Of a DNA stretch of 64,000 nt, positions 9,725 to 18,614 are shown in pieces. Source of the DNA: a virus; the IMG/VR virus record IMGVR_UViG_3300031565_014867, positions 1 through 64,000 of that record; one strand, given 5' to 3'. The translations under genes and the position numbers were made by a program. How positions within the stretch are numbered: position 1 is the stretch's first letter; the number at the start of each line of letters is the position of its first letter. Under the pieces are notes generated by a model. It saw nothing but the letters and a program-made list of their open reading frames with translations. It ran no database searches and had not been told where the DNA came from.

Positions 9725-9743
9725 GACTGCACCGCCTATCTGG

Positions 9744-10823
9744 TTACGTGCCCACCTTGATTCCGAACTGTGCGCCGTTGACGCCCGAGACGGTCCATGC
9801 GGAGGATGTGTCCGGGTCCATTTCCAAGACCCGTTGGACCGACGTGTAGGAGTCGTCGGCAATGTTCGTCGCGTCCCCGTCACTTGCCGTGGTGCCCGAT
9901 TTGACGGTCTGGTAGATGTCTAGGTCGCCGGGAAAGGCCGTCATCCGCGGCTCCGTCTTGAGCACAACGCCCAAGATGTCTTCGTCCGTAATCGTCGAAA
10001 GGTCGGTGTACCCATAAAGGTCCTCATCGCCCTCGGTGCCACTCTCGACGAAGGAAGTGTCGTTGTCGGTCGGGTTGTCGTCGACCATCGCGTAGTTGTC
10101 GGTGCCGGAGGCGGGCGTCCAATCGCTGCTGTCGCCATCGGCGTCGGGGAAGATGCCCTCGACCATGATTTGCCCCAAGAAGTTGTTGTTGACCGTGCCG
10201 TCCGTGTCGCAGATGTAGATGTCGTCGAGGTATTGATAATACTCGTCACAACGGAACCGGACGAATCGCGTGTCCGCCCCGGTGCGCGTGTCGACATTCG
10301 AGTCGCTCAACACAGCGACGCCGTCGACGCGGACTTCGTAGGAACCGGCCGTGTCATGGCATACGACCTTCACCTCGAAATAGTGCCACCGGTCCTTCTT
10401 GTAGACCGCGTTGACCGTCGTTGCGAGGTGCGTGTTTCCGGCCCCATACACGGCGACCTTCCCGTCGTCGAGCAGTTTCAGAGCGAAGTTCCAATAGCTC
10501 GTCGACGGGCTGGTATGGGCCAGGACAACGAGGGAGTTGTTGTCGGGAAAGGACGAATCGAACTTGACCGCCAGACCGATGATCCAAGTGTCATCAGTTG
10601 GCACGTCATCGGCAGCGACGGCGTAGTAGAAATACTGGTAGTTGCTGTTGAGCGCAACGGCAGAACGCCCGCCGTTGCGACCTGTCGCCAACTGCATCGA
10701 CGAAGCATAGTTGCTCAAGCCGATGCCGTGGAAGTTGCTGTATCTGCGATTTAGACCATCGTAGACCGTGTCGCCGATCGTCGTTCCGAATGTTTCAAAC
10801 CCCTCGGCCAGTCGCAGAGCCAT
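9744..10823 (-). CDS. Lectin-like tail protein, paralogue 2
   Basis: 359 residues starting MALRLAEGFETFGTTIG, preceded by a GGAGA Shine-Dalgarno site about 6-8 nt upstream. It is very similar to paralogue 3 along its whole length: WHYFEVKVVCHDTAGSYEVR, DDIYICDTDGTVNNNFLG, SDWTPASGTDNYAMVDD, ending QFGIKVGT. The fold is predicted to be a beta sandwich of the concanavalin/LamG type. The close match points to a fairly recent duplication. Only 19 nt separate it from paralogue 3. Confidence 0.86.
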   Translation of the reverse strand: MALRLAEGFETFGTTIGDTVYDGLNRRYSNFHGIGLSNYASSMQLATGRNGGRSAVALNSNYQYFYYAVAADDVPTDDTWIIGLAVKFDSSFPDNNSLVVLAHTSPSTSYWNFALKLLDDGKVAVYGAGNTHLATTVNAVYKKDRWHYFEVKVVCHDTAGSYEVRVDGVAVLSDSNVDTRTGADTRFVRFRCDEYYQYLDDIYICDTDGTVNNNFLGQIMVEGIFPDADGDSSDWTPASGTDNYAMVDDNPTDNDTSFVESGTEGDEDLYGYTDLSTITDEDILGVVLKTEPRMTAFPGDLDIYQTVKSGTTASDGDATNIADDSYTSVQRVLEMDPDTSSAWTVSGVNGAQFGIKVGT

Positions 10824-10836
10824 CACACCATCTCCC

Positions 10837-11874
10837 TTAGCTGGTCTTTTTGAAGCCAAACTCGGCGGCGTTGACGCCCGCGGGTTCCCAGGCGGCGGAC
10901 GTGTCCGGGTCTTGCTCGAACACAGTGGCAACCGTCCTGAAGTTCGTCTCGTCGGTCACAGTCTCCGCCGCGGACTCAGACTCCGTGGTGCCGGATCGGA
11001 CGACGTGCGCGAGGTCCTGGTTGGCGACGGTGAGCTTGCGTGCGTCCGTGTTCACCTGCACGCCGCGAATCTGGTCGGGGCTGCTGGTGAGGTTTTCGTA
11101 GCCGTAGGTGTCCTTGGCGTCTTGCGTGGTTGTCGACACGTTGTCCGTGCCGTCCAGGTCGCTCGGGTTCTCGTCCACCAGCGCGTAATTGTCGGTGCCG
11201 CTGCTTGGTGTCCAGTCGGACGAATTGCCATCGGAGGTGGGTAGCAGACCTTCGACAAACACGGGGCCGATGAAATCGTTGTTGACCGCCCCGTCGCCGT
11301 CACAGATATAGATGTCGTCGATGAACTGGCCGGTGGTATCTGCGGCGAACTCAATCAGACTCGCCGGCGTGCCTGTGTCGACCCCGCTGCCGCTGGCCGA
11401 CTCGATGCCATCGACTCGCAGTTCCCAGCTTCCGGTAACCGCATCGATCACGACCTTCAGTTCGATGTAGTGCCACGCATCATCCCAGAAGACCGTCTCC
11501 TCGCCGCCTGAATCGCCACTGGTGCCGAGCGTTGTCGACCCCTCTTTGACGAAGATTCTCCCGGAGGCGTCGGTCTCCAGATCCAGCGAGTTGAAAATCC
11601 GTAAGATGTCATCTCCGTTGCTTGTGTTCCCCTTCATCGCGAAGCCGACGATCCAGGTCGTCTTTGTATCGGGGAACTGCTTGCGAAACCCGAGACCCGA
11701 GTAGCCTTGGCATTCCAGGCTCTTGCCCAAGAAACGGCCTTCCGCCAGATACCCTGCAGAAGAGAACCACGACGTATCCCACTTCGCGGCAATACCGGCC
11801 TCCACGCCGGTCTGGGTGGCCGCGCCGGTGCCGGTTCCGTAGAGTTCAAAACCTTCGATCCAGCGTAGTGCCAT
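10837..11874 (-). CDS. Lectin-like tail protein, paralogue 1
   Basis: 345 residues starting MALRWIEGFELYGTGTG at 11874; a 10-residue longer start is possible but does not match the paralogues. It is the most divergent of the three tandem copies. It keeps the N-terminal block, WHYIELKVVIDAVTGSWELR, DDIYICDGDGAVNNDFIG and SDWTPSSGTDNYALVDE, but ends EFGFKKTS. Predicted concanavalin/LamG-like fold. It lies downstream of a strong 14-bp hairpin, which might reduce or separate expression from the upstream gene. Confidence 0.85.
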   Translation of the reverse strand: MALRWIEGFELYGTGTGAATQTGVEAGIAAKWDTSWFSSAGYLAEGRFLGKSLECQGYSGLGFRKQFPDTKTTWIVGFAMKGNTSNGDDILRIFNSLDLETDASGRIFVKEGSTTLGTSGDSGGEETVFWDDAWHYIELKVVIDAVTGSWELRVDGIESASGSGVDTGTPASLIEFAADTTGQFIDDIYICDGDGAVNNDFIGPVFVEGLLPTSDGNSSDWTPSSGTDNYALVDENPSDLDGTDNVSTTTQDAKDTYGYENLTSSPDQIRGVQVNTDARKLTVANQDLAHVVRSGTTESESAAETVTDETNFRTVATVFEQDPDTSAAWEPAGVNAAEFGFKKTS

Positions 11875-11902
11875 GTGGCGTCTCCTCTGCGCATTGGGTA
11901 AC

Positions 11903-11935
11903 ACCGATCGGGCGCGCTTCCCGCGCCCGATCGGT
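11903..11935 (-). terminator. Perfect 14-bp GC-rich intergenic hairpin
   Basis: Arms 11903-11916 (ACCGATCGGGCGCG) and 11922-11935 are perfectly complementary around a 5-nt loop. The hairpin lies between two late tail genes. No T-run follows on either strand, so it is not a classical intrinsic terminator; it may attenuate transcription or protect mRNA ends. Confidence 0.55.
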
Positions 11936-11955
11936 GGCGGTGCGGGCTTCGGTGC

Positions 11956-12519
11956 TTAGGCCGTGACCGTGTAGGTGGCCTTGAGTTGGTCGCCGTTCTG
12001 GACGTCCACGTCACCCGAGTCGAACAGGGCGGTGGCCCAGAGGGTCGAGCCGGCCGCGTGGTCGCCCTTGTTCTCCGGGGCCGTGCCGCCGCCGACCAGG
12101 AACAGGCCCTTGATCGTGCCCGTGGCCGTGATGTCGAACACGACGACCGTGCCGTTGGTGATCGTCTGGGATGCGGCGGCGTCGGGGTTCCACACCGGCC
12201 GGGTCGTGGCGCTGTCGCCGTTGCCGGGGTCGGTGTAGTCGGCGAACTCGTCCCAGCCGTTGCCCGCCTGGTCGATCTCGTCGTAGGTGTCGGCGGCTGC
12301 CAAGGCGGTGAAGTTGGCGTTGTCGATCAGCCCGAGATACCAGGTGGTGATCTGCGTGGCGGCATCGAACTGGGTGTTGAGGATCTGGTCCTTGCCCTCG
12401 TTGGTGATACCGTTGGGGAATTCATACACGCCGATCAGTCGGCCGTCCCGCCAGTGTTCGACCTGGAAGCGACCACGAGGGCTGAGGTTCGAGGCGGCCT
12501 GGGGCTTAGTGGGGCGCAC
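11956..12519 (-). CDS. Phage tail/fibre-like structural protein with amber codon near its original start
   Basis: The open frame from GTG 12519 gives 187 residues containing NLSPRGRFQVEHWRDG and ITTWYLGLIDNANFTALAA, features of a phage structural family I recognise by pattern only. An ATG at 12564 lies 7 nt after a GGAG site and is in frame (MKSHLNL), but codon 8 is TAG (12541-12543). The reading NKAGVEIV then joins directly to the GTG start, so the gene probably once began at 12564. The tape-measure gene uses TAG as its stop, so genome-wide amber recoding is unlikely. Translation now either restarts at GTG 12519 or needs suppression. Confidence 0.72.
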   Translation of the reverse strand: MRPTKPQAASNLSPRGRFQVEHWRDGRLIGVYEFPNGITNEGKDQILNTQFDAATQITTWYLGLIDNANFTALAAADTYDEIDQAGNGWDEFADYTDPGNGDSATTRPVWNPDAAASQTITNGTVVVFDITATGTIKGLFLVGGGTAPENKGDHAAGSTLWATALFDSGDVDVQNGDQLKATYTVTA

Positions 12520-12599
12520 GATCTCGACGCCCGCCTTGTTCTAGAGGTTGAGGTGACTTTTCATCGTCGATCTCCAGAGAAGAGAAGGGTGGGATGGGA

Positions 12600-15500
12600 C
12601 TACAGGGTGGACGTGCCGCGCCGCAGTTCGCGCCGGACGCCGGCGGCGATGGTTCGCGCGGTTTGACGGGCGGACTGACCGCCTTGAACGCTGACGTGGA
12701 TGTCGCCAATGTTCGTGACCGGCCCGCCCTCTTGGCGGTAGACCGGCCGAACACCGGCGTTGATCGCTACAAGCTCGGAGAAGAACCTGCGGGCCGACCG
12801 GGCGTTGACCACGAACTCGCCAGGAGAGAGCATGGCCGGAATGGTATCGGTGCCCTGCGGCAGAAAACCGCCCCCAGCCAGATGGCGGGCGACTTGGACC
12901 AGGCCGCCGGCCGACAGTTTTTGGACCAACCCGCCCTTGGCCGAGGTCACGGTCGCAGCGGTCGGGATGCTCGGCATATTGATCTGACCGCTTGCCCGCG
13001 CCATTCGCTCGAACGCATCGGCTGCGGCCAAGCTCGATTCGGCCAGGGATCGGGCCGGGCTGGTCGCGTTGCTCAGGTTGAATTGAACCTGGCTGGTGGA
13101 GGTGGCGGCCCGTTTGCTTTCCTGCTCGACCTGGTAAAGGAACCGCTCGACCTGGCGGAGTTGCTCTTCCCCGCCGCCCTCGGCGAACGGGTTGCCTTTG
13201 AGCTTTTCTCGAACTTCCAGGCTCTCTTGGAGGATCTGCAAGTTCCGCCCCAGAGCGTCATACTCGGCGCCGACGATGAAGCCCTTGTTCTCTTCGTAGA
13301 ACGCCCGGGCACGGTTGAACAAGTCGATGAACTTTTCGCGGGTCAGGTCCGAGCTGCTGTTGAGCCGGACCATCTCCTCGGTGAGCATCGTCAAGCCCTG
13401 TTGGGTATCGCTCAGCTCCTTGGTCCGCTCCGGGCTGTAAAGCCACCCGAGGAATTCTGTTTCGGTGAACCCGACCGGATCGAGCGGGTCGCTGACATTA
13501 CCGCGAATCCGCACGAAGTTTTGCCGCAATTGTTGCTCAGCAACTCTCGCTTCGGCCCGCTGCCGTAGCAGTTCGTTGCGCCGGTCGAATTGCTTCTGAA
13601 CCGCCTCGCCGATCCGGGCGACGTCGCCCGCGAACTTCTCGCCGCTGAGGGCTTCCAGATCGGGAAGGAACCGAAGCTTCACTTCGAGGTCACGGGTCGA
13701 TTCCTCGATCTGGGCGTTCAGACCGGCCAGCGCCTCGGGGGCGGCCCGAAGGGTTTTGATCTGGGTCGAGTCGAGTTGCCGGGACAGGTTGCGGCTGAGG
13801 TTGGTCAGATCGATGATCTGCCCAACGTCGAGGCTCTCGCTGGTAAGGGCGATCCGCCGGAACTCGCGGAACGCCTCCTGGTAGCTCGCAAGCCGCTTCG
13901 CCCGCTCGGCCGCCGGGAGTTCCTTGTCGTCCTCGAATAGACTGGCCGACTCTTGCAGCCGCACGGAGAGAACCTTGAGGCGGTCCAGGTTGCGATTCTC
14001 ACGGTCTGCCGCTCGCTGCGCCTCTTGGGCTCGGCGCTGTTGGCTCTGCCGCAGTTGCTCCTCGGCGACAAGCTGCTGCTGTAAGACACCTCGGACGGCT
14101 TCGGCTGCTTTGGCTTCGAGTTGCCGGTTCTTCGTCCGATCGGCGATGGCCTCGGCCTGTTTGGCGAAGGCCGCCGCGCGGTCGAACTGGGCCAGGGCAT
14201 CGCTCGTCTCTTCCGTGGTGGTGGCGCGGGCCAACAGCGCCGCAGCATACTCGGCGACCTTCTCTGCACGCTGGGTGTACCGCTCGAACTGCCGCGTGTC
14301 GCCCAGTCGCTTGTTGTTCCGCTCGAAGGCGTCGTCGGAGAGCCGATCCCGGACTGAGATGCTCCGCCGTTGCGACTCGGTGACGGCCGCGATCGCGTCC
14401 TCTTCCATCTGCTGGTAGCGGCGAACCCGGTCTTCCTGCACGCGGATGATCGCGTCGGCCGTGCTCTTCGTATCTTGGACAAGTCGTTCGTTCGCCTCGC
14501 GAGCGGCATCGACGTTCTGGAAGTGGAGCTTCCGCTGCTCGGCGATCTGCTGCTGGACAATCTGCTGGATCTTCTTCGACGCCTGCTCGGCCGCTTTGAC
14601 CCGCTCCTCCTCGTCGGCGCGGAACTTCCGCATGACTTCCCGCGACGCCTCGGTGCGGATCTTGTCGTACTGCCGACGCTGCTCGACGATCCAATTGCCG
14701 ATCCCCTCGCCGAGCGACTTGGCGATGCCGGCCGCCGCCAGCCCGGCCGCAAAGCCACCGATGGCCTTGTTGGCAAGCGACGCATCCTTCGCCAAGGTTC
14801 GGGCCTTCAGGCTCGCATAGGCCGCCTTCACAGCAAATGCAGTCAAGGCCAGCGCCCCCGCGCCCAACACGGGCACTAGGGCCTTACCGACGCCAATCAG
14901 CGTGTCCACGCCGCCGATCACACCGAAGAAATCGCGGGCCGTCTTCACCAGGGCCGTGCCCAGTTCGACGGTGAAGAAGTTCTTGAGCTTGTTCAGGTCT
15001 TTCGTGACTTGCTCAACGTCCGTCTCCATGATGGCCTGGAACTGGTCGTTCAGTTCCGTGAGGTCCGTCTTCTCCAGTTCCGCCAGGCTCCGCTCGAACG
15101 CATCGGCCCCGGTCCCGGTCAGTCGAAGCACTGCGTTGAGGCCCCGCACCCGCGGGAAGAGCTTGGCGATGGACGTGGTGGAGCCGTCGGTGGTCGAAAT
15201 CACCGCCTTCATCGCACCGACGAAGCCGAGTGCCGACACAGCTTGCTCGCCCGACTCGTACCCTAACTGACGCAGGGCCTTCTTCATCGCCGTGGTCGGT
15301 TTGACCAGCGCGGTCATCGCGCCACGAATCTGCGTGGCGGCCTCGGCCGTCTTTACGCCGCCGATCGTCACGGCTGCATACGATGCCTGCAATTCGTCGA
15401 GACTGATGCCAAGCTGCGCGGCCATCGGCGCGGTCCGGCCGAAACTGACGGCCAATTCGCTCGCTCGGGTACGGCCCAGCTCGATCGTCTTGAAGAACTT

Positions 15501-16475
15501 CGCTGCGACCGTTTCGGATTCCGACGCATCCTTGCCGAAGGCGTTGAGCGTACCGGTGAGCAAGTTGACCGAATCCTCGGTGCTCGCTACCGCAACCTTC
15601 GAGAACTTCAGCGAGGTGGTCAGCACGTCGACCTGGTTGGCCGTGCCCTGAATCTGGTTCGAGATGACCTGATACAGGCCCTCGCTCACATCGCCGAGCG
15701 GTTGGTTGAATTCGTCCGACAGGCCCCGCACCGTGGCGGCCAACTGATTGAGGTTCTTGACCGGCGAGATGGTGCGAATCTCGGCGATCTGCCGCTGGAA
15801 GTCGATCGAGTCGTTGTAAGCGTCGTTGATGGCGTTGCGGACCATGCTCAGCGCACGGACGATCATTTGCGTCGCCACGACGCGGGCCAGCGTCTCCCAA
15901 CTGATCGTCAGGGCCTTGGTGGAGCGGGTGCCCGTCTCGCCCAGCTTGCCGTAGGACTTCTCGACCCGCTGGAGCCCATCAGCGATCTTGTTCTCCGCGC
16001 CGGTGAAGCTCTGGCCGAGGTTGTTTTGGATGCGGCGGACGTCATCGAGTGACTTGCCCGACCGCTTGGCGTATTCGGCAACCTTGGTGGCCGCACTCTC
16101 GAAGGCCCGCTTGTGTTGGGTACGGGCGACAGCCGGTATCTCGCCGAACTTGGCCTTGACGTTTTCCAGATGGTTCAGGACCGAATCGGCTTCCGAGCGG
16201 GTCGACGCTGCTGTCCCCGAAGTGCCTGGAGTCGATCCTGTTGCTGCCCCGCGTGCCCGTGCAAGTCGGTCGAGACTGGCGAATGCCCGATCCGCCTCAC
16301 TCTTGATCCGCTTCAGCGCCCCGACCGTCTTGCCGGCCCGCTTGTTGAACAGATCGAGACCTTTGCCCGTCCCACCGACTGTTTTCTCGAACTTCGCCAA
16401 CACGCCGTCCAACTCGCGCAGCGTGTTGAGCGCTTGCGAGGCATCGAAGCCGAGTTTGGACGTGAGTTCTTCCAT
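12600..16475 (-). CDS. Tail tape measure protein
   Basis: 1291 residues, the longest late gene. In long-tailed phages this protein sets tail length and is ejected with DNA. It shows the TP901-type architecture: N-terminal coiled coil (ALNTLRELDGVLAKFEKTV), a central hydrophobic segment (near GALALTAFAVKAAYASL and IGGFAAGLAAAGIA), and a long charged helical region (KAEQASKKIQQIVQQQIAEQ and onward). It follows the tail chaperone pair by one gene, as expected. The C-terminus (INAGVRPVYRQEGG, NIGDIHVSVQGG) is typical of tape measure ends. The stop codon is TAG. Confidence 0.95.
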   Translation of the reverse strand: MEELTSKLGFDASQALNTLRELDGVLAKFEKTVGGTGKGLDLFNKRAGKTVGALKRIKSEADRAFASLDRLARARGAATGSTPGTSGTAASTRSEADSVLNHLENVKAKFGEIPAVARTQHKRAFESAATKVAEYAKRSGKSLDDVRRIQNNLGQSFTGAENKIADGLQRVEKSYGKLGETGTRSTKALTISWETLARVVATQMIVRALSMVRNAINDAYNDSIDFQRQIAEIRTISPVKNLNQLAATVRGLSDEFNQPLGDVSEGLYQVISNQIQGTANQVDVLTTSLKFSKVAVASTEDSVNLLTGTLNAFGKDASESETVAAKFFKTIELGRTRASELAVSFGRTAPMAAQLGISLDELQASYAAVTIGGVKTAEAATQIRGAMTALVKPTTAMKKALRQLGYESGEQAVSALGFVGAMKAVISTTDGSTTSIAKLFPRVRGLNAVLRLTGTGADAFERSLAELEKTDLTELNDQFQAIMETDVEQVTKDLNKLKNFFTVELGTALVKTARDFFGVIGGVDTLIGVGKALVPVLGAGALALTAFAVKAAYASLKARTLAKDASLANKAIGGFAAGLAAAGIAKSLGEGIGNWIVEQRRQYDKIRTEASREVMRKFRADEEERVKAAEQASKKIQQIVQQQIAEQRKLHFQNVDAAREANERLVQDTKSTADAIIRVQEDRVRRYQQMEEDAIAAVTESQRRSISVRDRLSDDAFERNNKRLGDTRQFERYTQRAEKVAEYAAALLARATTTEETSDALAQFDRAAAFAKQAEAIADRTKNRQLEAKAAEAVRGVLQQQLVAEEQLRQSQQRRAQEAQRAADRENRNLDRLKVLSVRLQESASLFEDDKELPAAERAKRLASYQEAFREFRRIALTSESLDVGQIIDLTNLSRNLSRQLDSTQIKTLRAAPEALAGLNAQIEESTRDLEVKLRFLPDLEALSGEKFAGDVARIGEAVQKQFDRRNELLRQRAEARVAEQQLRQNFVRIRGNVSDPLDPVGFTETEFLGWLYSPERTKELSDTQQGLTMLTEEMVRLNSSSDLTREKFIDLFNRARAFYEENKGFIVGAEYDALGRNLQILQESLEVREKLKGNPFAEGGGEEQLRQVERFLYQVEQESKRAATSTSQVQFNLSNATSPARSLAESSLAAADAFERMARASGQINMPSIPTAATVTSAKGGLVQKLSAGGLVQVARHLAGGGFLPQGTDTIPAMLSPGEFVVNARSARRFFSELVAINAGVRPVYRQEGGPVTNIGDIHVSVQGGQSARQTARTIAAGVRRELRRGTSTL

Positions 16476-16554
16476 TGCTGTCGAAGCCGACGCGACCCGT
16501 CAGCGCGGGTCTTGGCCGAACGGCCGTGGAGGTGGAATGCGTGGGGCCGGCCGA

Positions 16555-17067
16555 TCAAGAGACCTTGATGCGGACGGCCTTGATGTGGCGGCGGGGGTCG
16601 GGCAGCCGCACCTTTTGGGCGAACTGCCGAAACGCTTTGGCGCCGGCCTCTTGGAACTGGTAGGGGCCGGGCTGTTTCAGTCGGTAGAAGAGTCCGGGGT
16701 CGGGAGTGATATTGGCGTTGTTGAACTCGTTGTAGATGAGGTGTTCGAGCGTGGTCGCATAGTGGAAGTGGTACGTGCCCTTGCTTCGGTCGATCTCCAG
16801 GCCGCCGTCACCGGCACGCCGACCTTTACTGCGGCGGTCGGGGGCAACTCCGGCTGTCCCGGCCGTGAGCGAAAAGCCTACGGCCCGGGCCAGGTGGTAG
16901 AACGTCGAGACCGACGCTCCACTCCACACGGGGATCAGGGCGACGACCGTGGCGTCCAACCATTCATGGGCCGCCTCGGCAATCGCCTGGCTGAAGTCCT
17001 CGTGCAGGGCCGCCCGGTAGCCGGTCAGGTCGATGCGTGGTGCGCGGAGCGTTCCTTTGAACTTCAT
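16555..17067 (-). CDS. Small tail protein between chaperone and tape measure
   Basis: 170 residues starting MKFKGTLRAPRIDLTGYRAALHEDF. Basic protein with no signal or membrane segment. The pattern AIAEAAHEWLDATVVALIPVWSGASVSTF resembles tail completion/minor tail proteins of the HK97 gp10 type, but the match is by pattern only. It lies 12 nt after the end of the frameshifted chaperone frame and before the tape measure, an unusual slot for a neck protein. Confidence 0.75.
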   Translation of the reverse strand: MKFKGTLRAPRIDLTGYRAALHEDFSQAIAEAAHEWLDATVVALIPVWSGASVSTFYHLARAVGFSLTAGTAGVAPDRRSKGRRAGDGGLEIDRSKGTYHFHYATTLEHLIYNEFNNANITPDPGLFYRLKQPGPYQFQEAGAKAFRQFAQKVRLPDPRRHIKAVRIKVS

Positions 17068-17079
17068 GGTCAGCAGCCC

Positions 17080-17774
17080 TCACCCTCTCGGCGGCTCGGC
17101 GGCGCCCCTGGGCATCCGTGCCCCGGCCAGGTGAGCCTCCCGCTCCGCTTTGTCGTGATCCCGCACCTGGTCGTAGGCGAGAATCAACGCCTGGGTGTGG
17201 ACGCCGCAGTCCTCCCAGTTGGCCTTCACTCCTGGCGGCCGGACGCCGAGTCGCTCGCAGGCTCGCCAGACGGCGTACTCTCCGGTTCGGTACTTGGGCC
17301 AGAGGATGCGTCGCTGGCCGGCTGCTGACCACGTAGAAAAACCTGCCGCGCCTCTTCGAGCTTCGCTTCGTCCAGGCAGTTGGCTTCCCAGACGAGCCCA
17401 ACGACGCGGTTGATCTCTACCTGCGAGAAGCCCGCGTTGCGGAGGTCTTCGGTGTAGTTCGTCCACGTTTTGGGGTTGTCCGGGTCGACGGTGTCCCACT
17501 CGACCTCGGACGGTTCGAGCGACTTGACGACCATGTAGGCCACGCGGCGGCGGCCGTGGGCGATCATGGCGCTTCGCCAATTCGCATCGTCTTCGTTCGG
17601 TTCCTTGCCCGCCTTGGTCAGGCGAACAGGCGGCTTGGGCTCGGGACACAGCTTGTCGAACTCGTCCATGTCGGCCAGGCCACGGGCGCGAAACACGATC
17701 TGGTCTTCGCCGCGCGGCAGGACAAGGACCTCTTCGGCCGGCAGTGTGCCGGGGTCGATTCCACCGATCTTCAT
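17080..17774 (-). CDS. Predicted -1 frameshift product of the tail assembly chaperone (GT-like)
   Basis: The -1 frame relative to the 17226-17774 gene stays open to 17080 and encodes a protein-like sequence: QRRILWPKYRTGEYAVW, RACERLGVRPPGVKANW, ALILAYDQVRDHDKAER. It has no start of its own in that region. A run GTTTTTC on the minus strand (17342 to 17336) could let tRNA-Phe slip back one base. Lambda G/GT and most long-tailed phages make such a fusion just before the tape measure gene. The fusion would be about 230 residues; the slip site is inferred. Confidence 0.65.
17226..17774 (-). CDS. Tail assembly chaperone (gpG-like)
   Basis: 182 residues starting MKIGGIDPGTLPAEEVLVLP. It lies between the tail tube gene and the tape measure gene, the usual place for gpG-type chaperones, which coat the tape measure during tail assembly. 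The C-terminus after residue 145 is a low-complexity Ser/Pro/Glu tail (SDASSGPSTEPESTPSGE), as expected if the functional C-terminal domain is reached by frameshift. The ATG at 17774 was chosen because the upstream frame extension is out of character. Confidence 0.8.
   Translation of the reverse strand: MKIGGIDPGTLPAEEVLVLPRGEDQIVFRARGLADMDEFDKLCPEPKPPVRLTKAGKEPNEDDANWRSAMIAHGRRRVAYMVVKSLEPSEVEWDTVDPDNPKTWTNYTEDLRNAGFSQVEINRVVGLVWEANCLDEAKLEEARQVFLRGQQPASDASSGPSTEPESTPSGEPASDSASGRQE
17336..17342 (-). promoter_or_regulatory. Candidate -1 ribosomal slip site GTTTTTC
   Basis: On the minus strand the zero frame reads CAG GTT TTT CTA. TTT can re-pair one base upstream because five T occur in a row, after which the -1 frame continues TCT ACG TGG. 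It does not match the classic XXXYYYZ heptamer, so slippage would be of the single-tRNA kind. Confidence 0.45.
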
Positions 17775-17833
17775 AGGTAGGCTCCGATTGGAGGGATGTG
17801 ACAAGGGGAAGGAGAGGAGGAGGGATCGCGAGA

Positions 17834-18592
17834 CTACGATTGGCTCTCGCGGCTGATGGTCGGCTCGACGGCATTGCACCGGCCGCTGACCGAAACGGTT
17901 GCCTCGCCCAGGTCGAACTCCTTGCTGTCAGCGCGGAAGTCGGGGAAGATCGAGATTTCCATGTCGGCACCGCCGCAGGGCGGGATGTGCTCGACTTCGA
18001 CGTCCACGGCGAAGGGTTCACACGGGTCGGCCGAACTGCTTACCCACTCGGCGGCCCCGCCACGACCCTTGATGGCATCCATCGGCGTGATGGCCTCGCC
18101 CGTGCCGGTGGTGACAAACTCGTAGACGAAGTCGAGGTTCACGTCCATCGGCACCTGATTGCCTTCGCGCACGGTGTCCAACTGACCGCGATCCAGTTCG
18201 TACTCGTACTCCGAATTCTCGGTGTACGTCAGGTTTCCGTCGCCGACCTTCACGTCAATCTGCTGTGGCAGGAACGTAATCACGGCATCATCGACCGGGA
18301 TGCCGTCGGCGGTGGCCAGTGCCGGCGTGAACTCGATGTTCGTGGTCGTTGCGCTGCCATCGGCGGGCGTGCGGCCGGTGACGGTGTAGGTCACGTCGGT
18401 CGCGCCGACGACGGTGAATCGGGCTCCGATCGGAACCACGTCGGTCCCCAGCTTGCCGTTGACGACGATGGTGTCGATGTCAAAATCCGTGTCGCCGTCA
18501 GCAGGCGGCGTGGTCGATTCGTTGACGGCGGCCGTGCCGCTGAAGCCGTCAAGAATTCTGATTGTAGCGTGTCTCAACTCTATACGCGCCAT
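17834..18592 (-). CDS. Major tail tube-like protein
   Basis: 252 residues starting MARIELRHATIRILDGFSG; an upstream start six codons earlier is possible. The order strand-rich N-terminus, TENSEYEYELDRGQLDTVREGNQVPMD, then DFVYEF is characteristic of siphophage tail tube proteins. The position immediately before the chaperone pair fits. A cysteine pair (DPCEPFAV and HIPPCGG) and a short C-terminal extension are present. It would polymerise around the tape measure. Confidence 0.82.
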   Translation of the reverse strand: MARIELRHATIRILDGFSGTAAVNESTTPPADGDTDFDIDTIVVNGKLGTDVVPIGARFTVVGATDVTYTVTGRTPADGSATTTNIEFTPALATADGIPVDDAVITFLPQQIDVKVGDGNLTYTENSEYEYELDRGQLDTVREGNQVPMDVNLDFVYEFVTTGTGEAITPMDAIKGRGGAAEWVSSSADPCEPFAVDVEVEHIPPCGGADMEISIFPDFRADSKEFDLGEATVSVSGRCNAVEPTISRESQS

Positions 18593-18614
18593 TACTACAT
18601 CTCCTGTCAAGAAA

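Noticed and set aside
12541-12564. Genome-wide amber recoding (TAG read as an amino acid)
   Set aside because: The tape-measure gene ends with TAG in the expected place and no other in-frame TAG was found in conserved genes.
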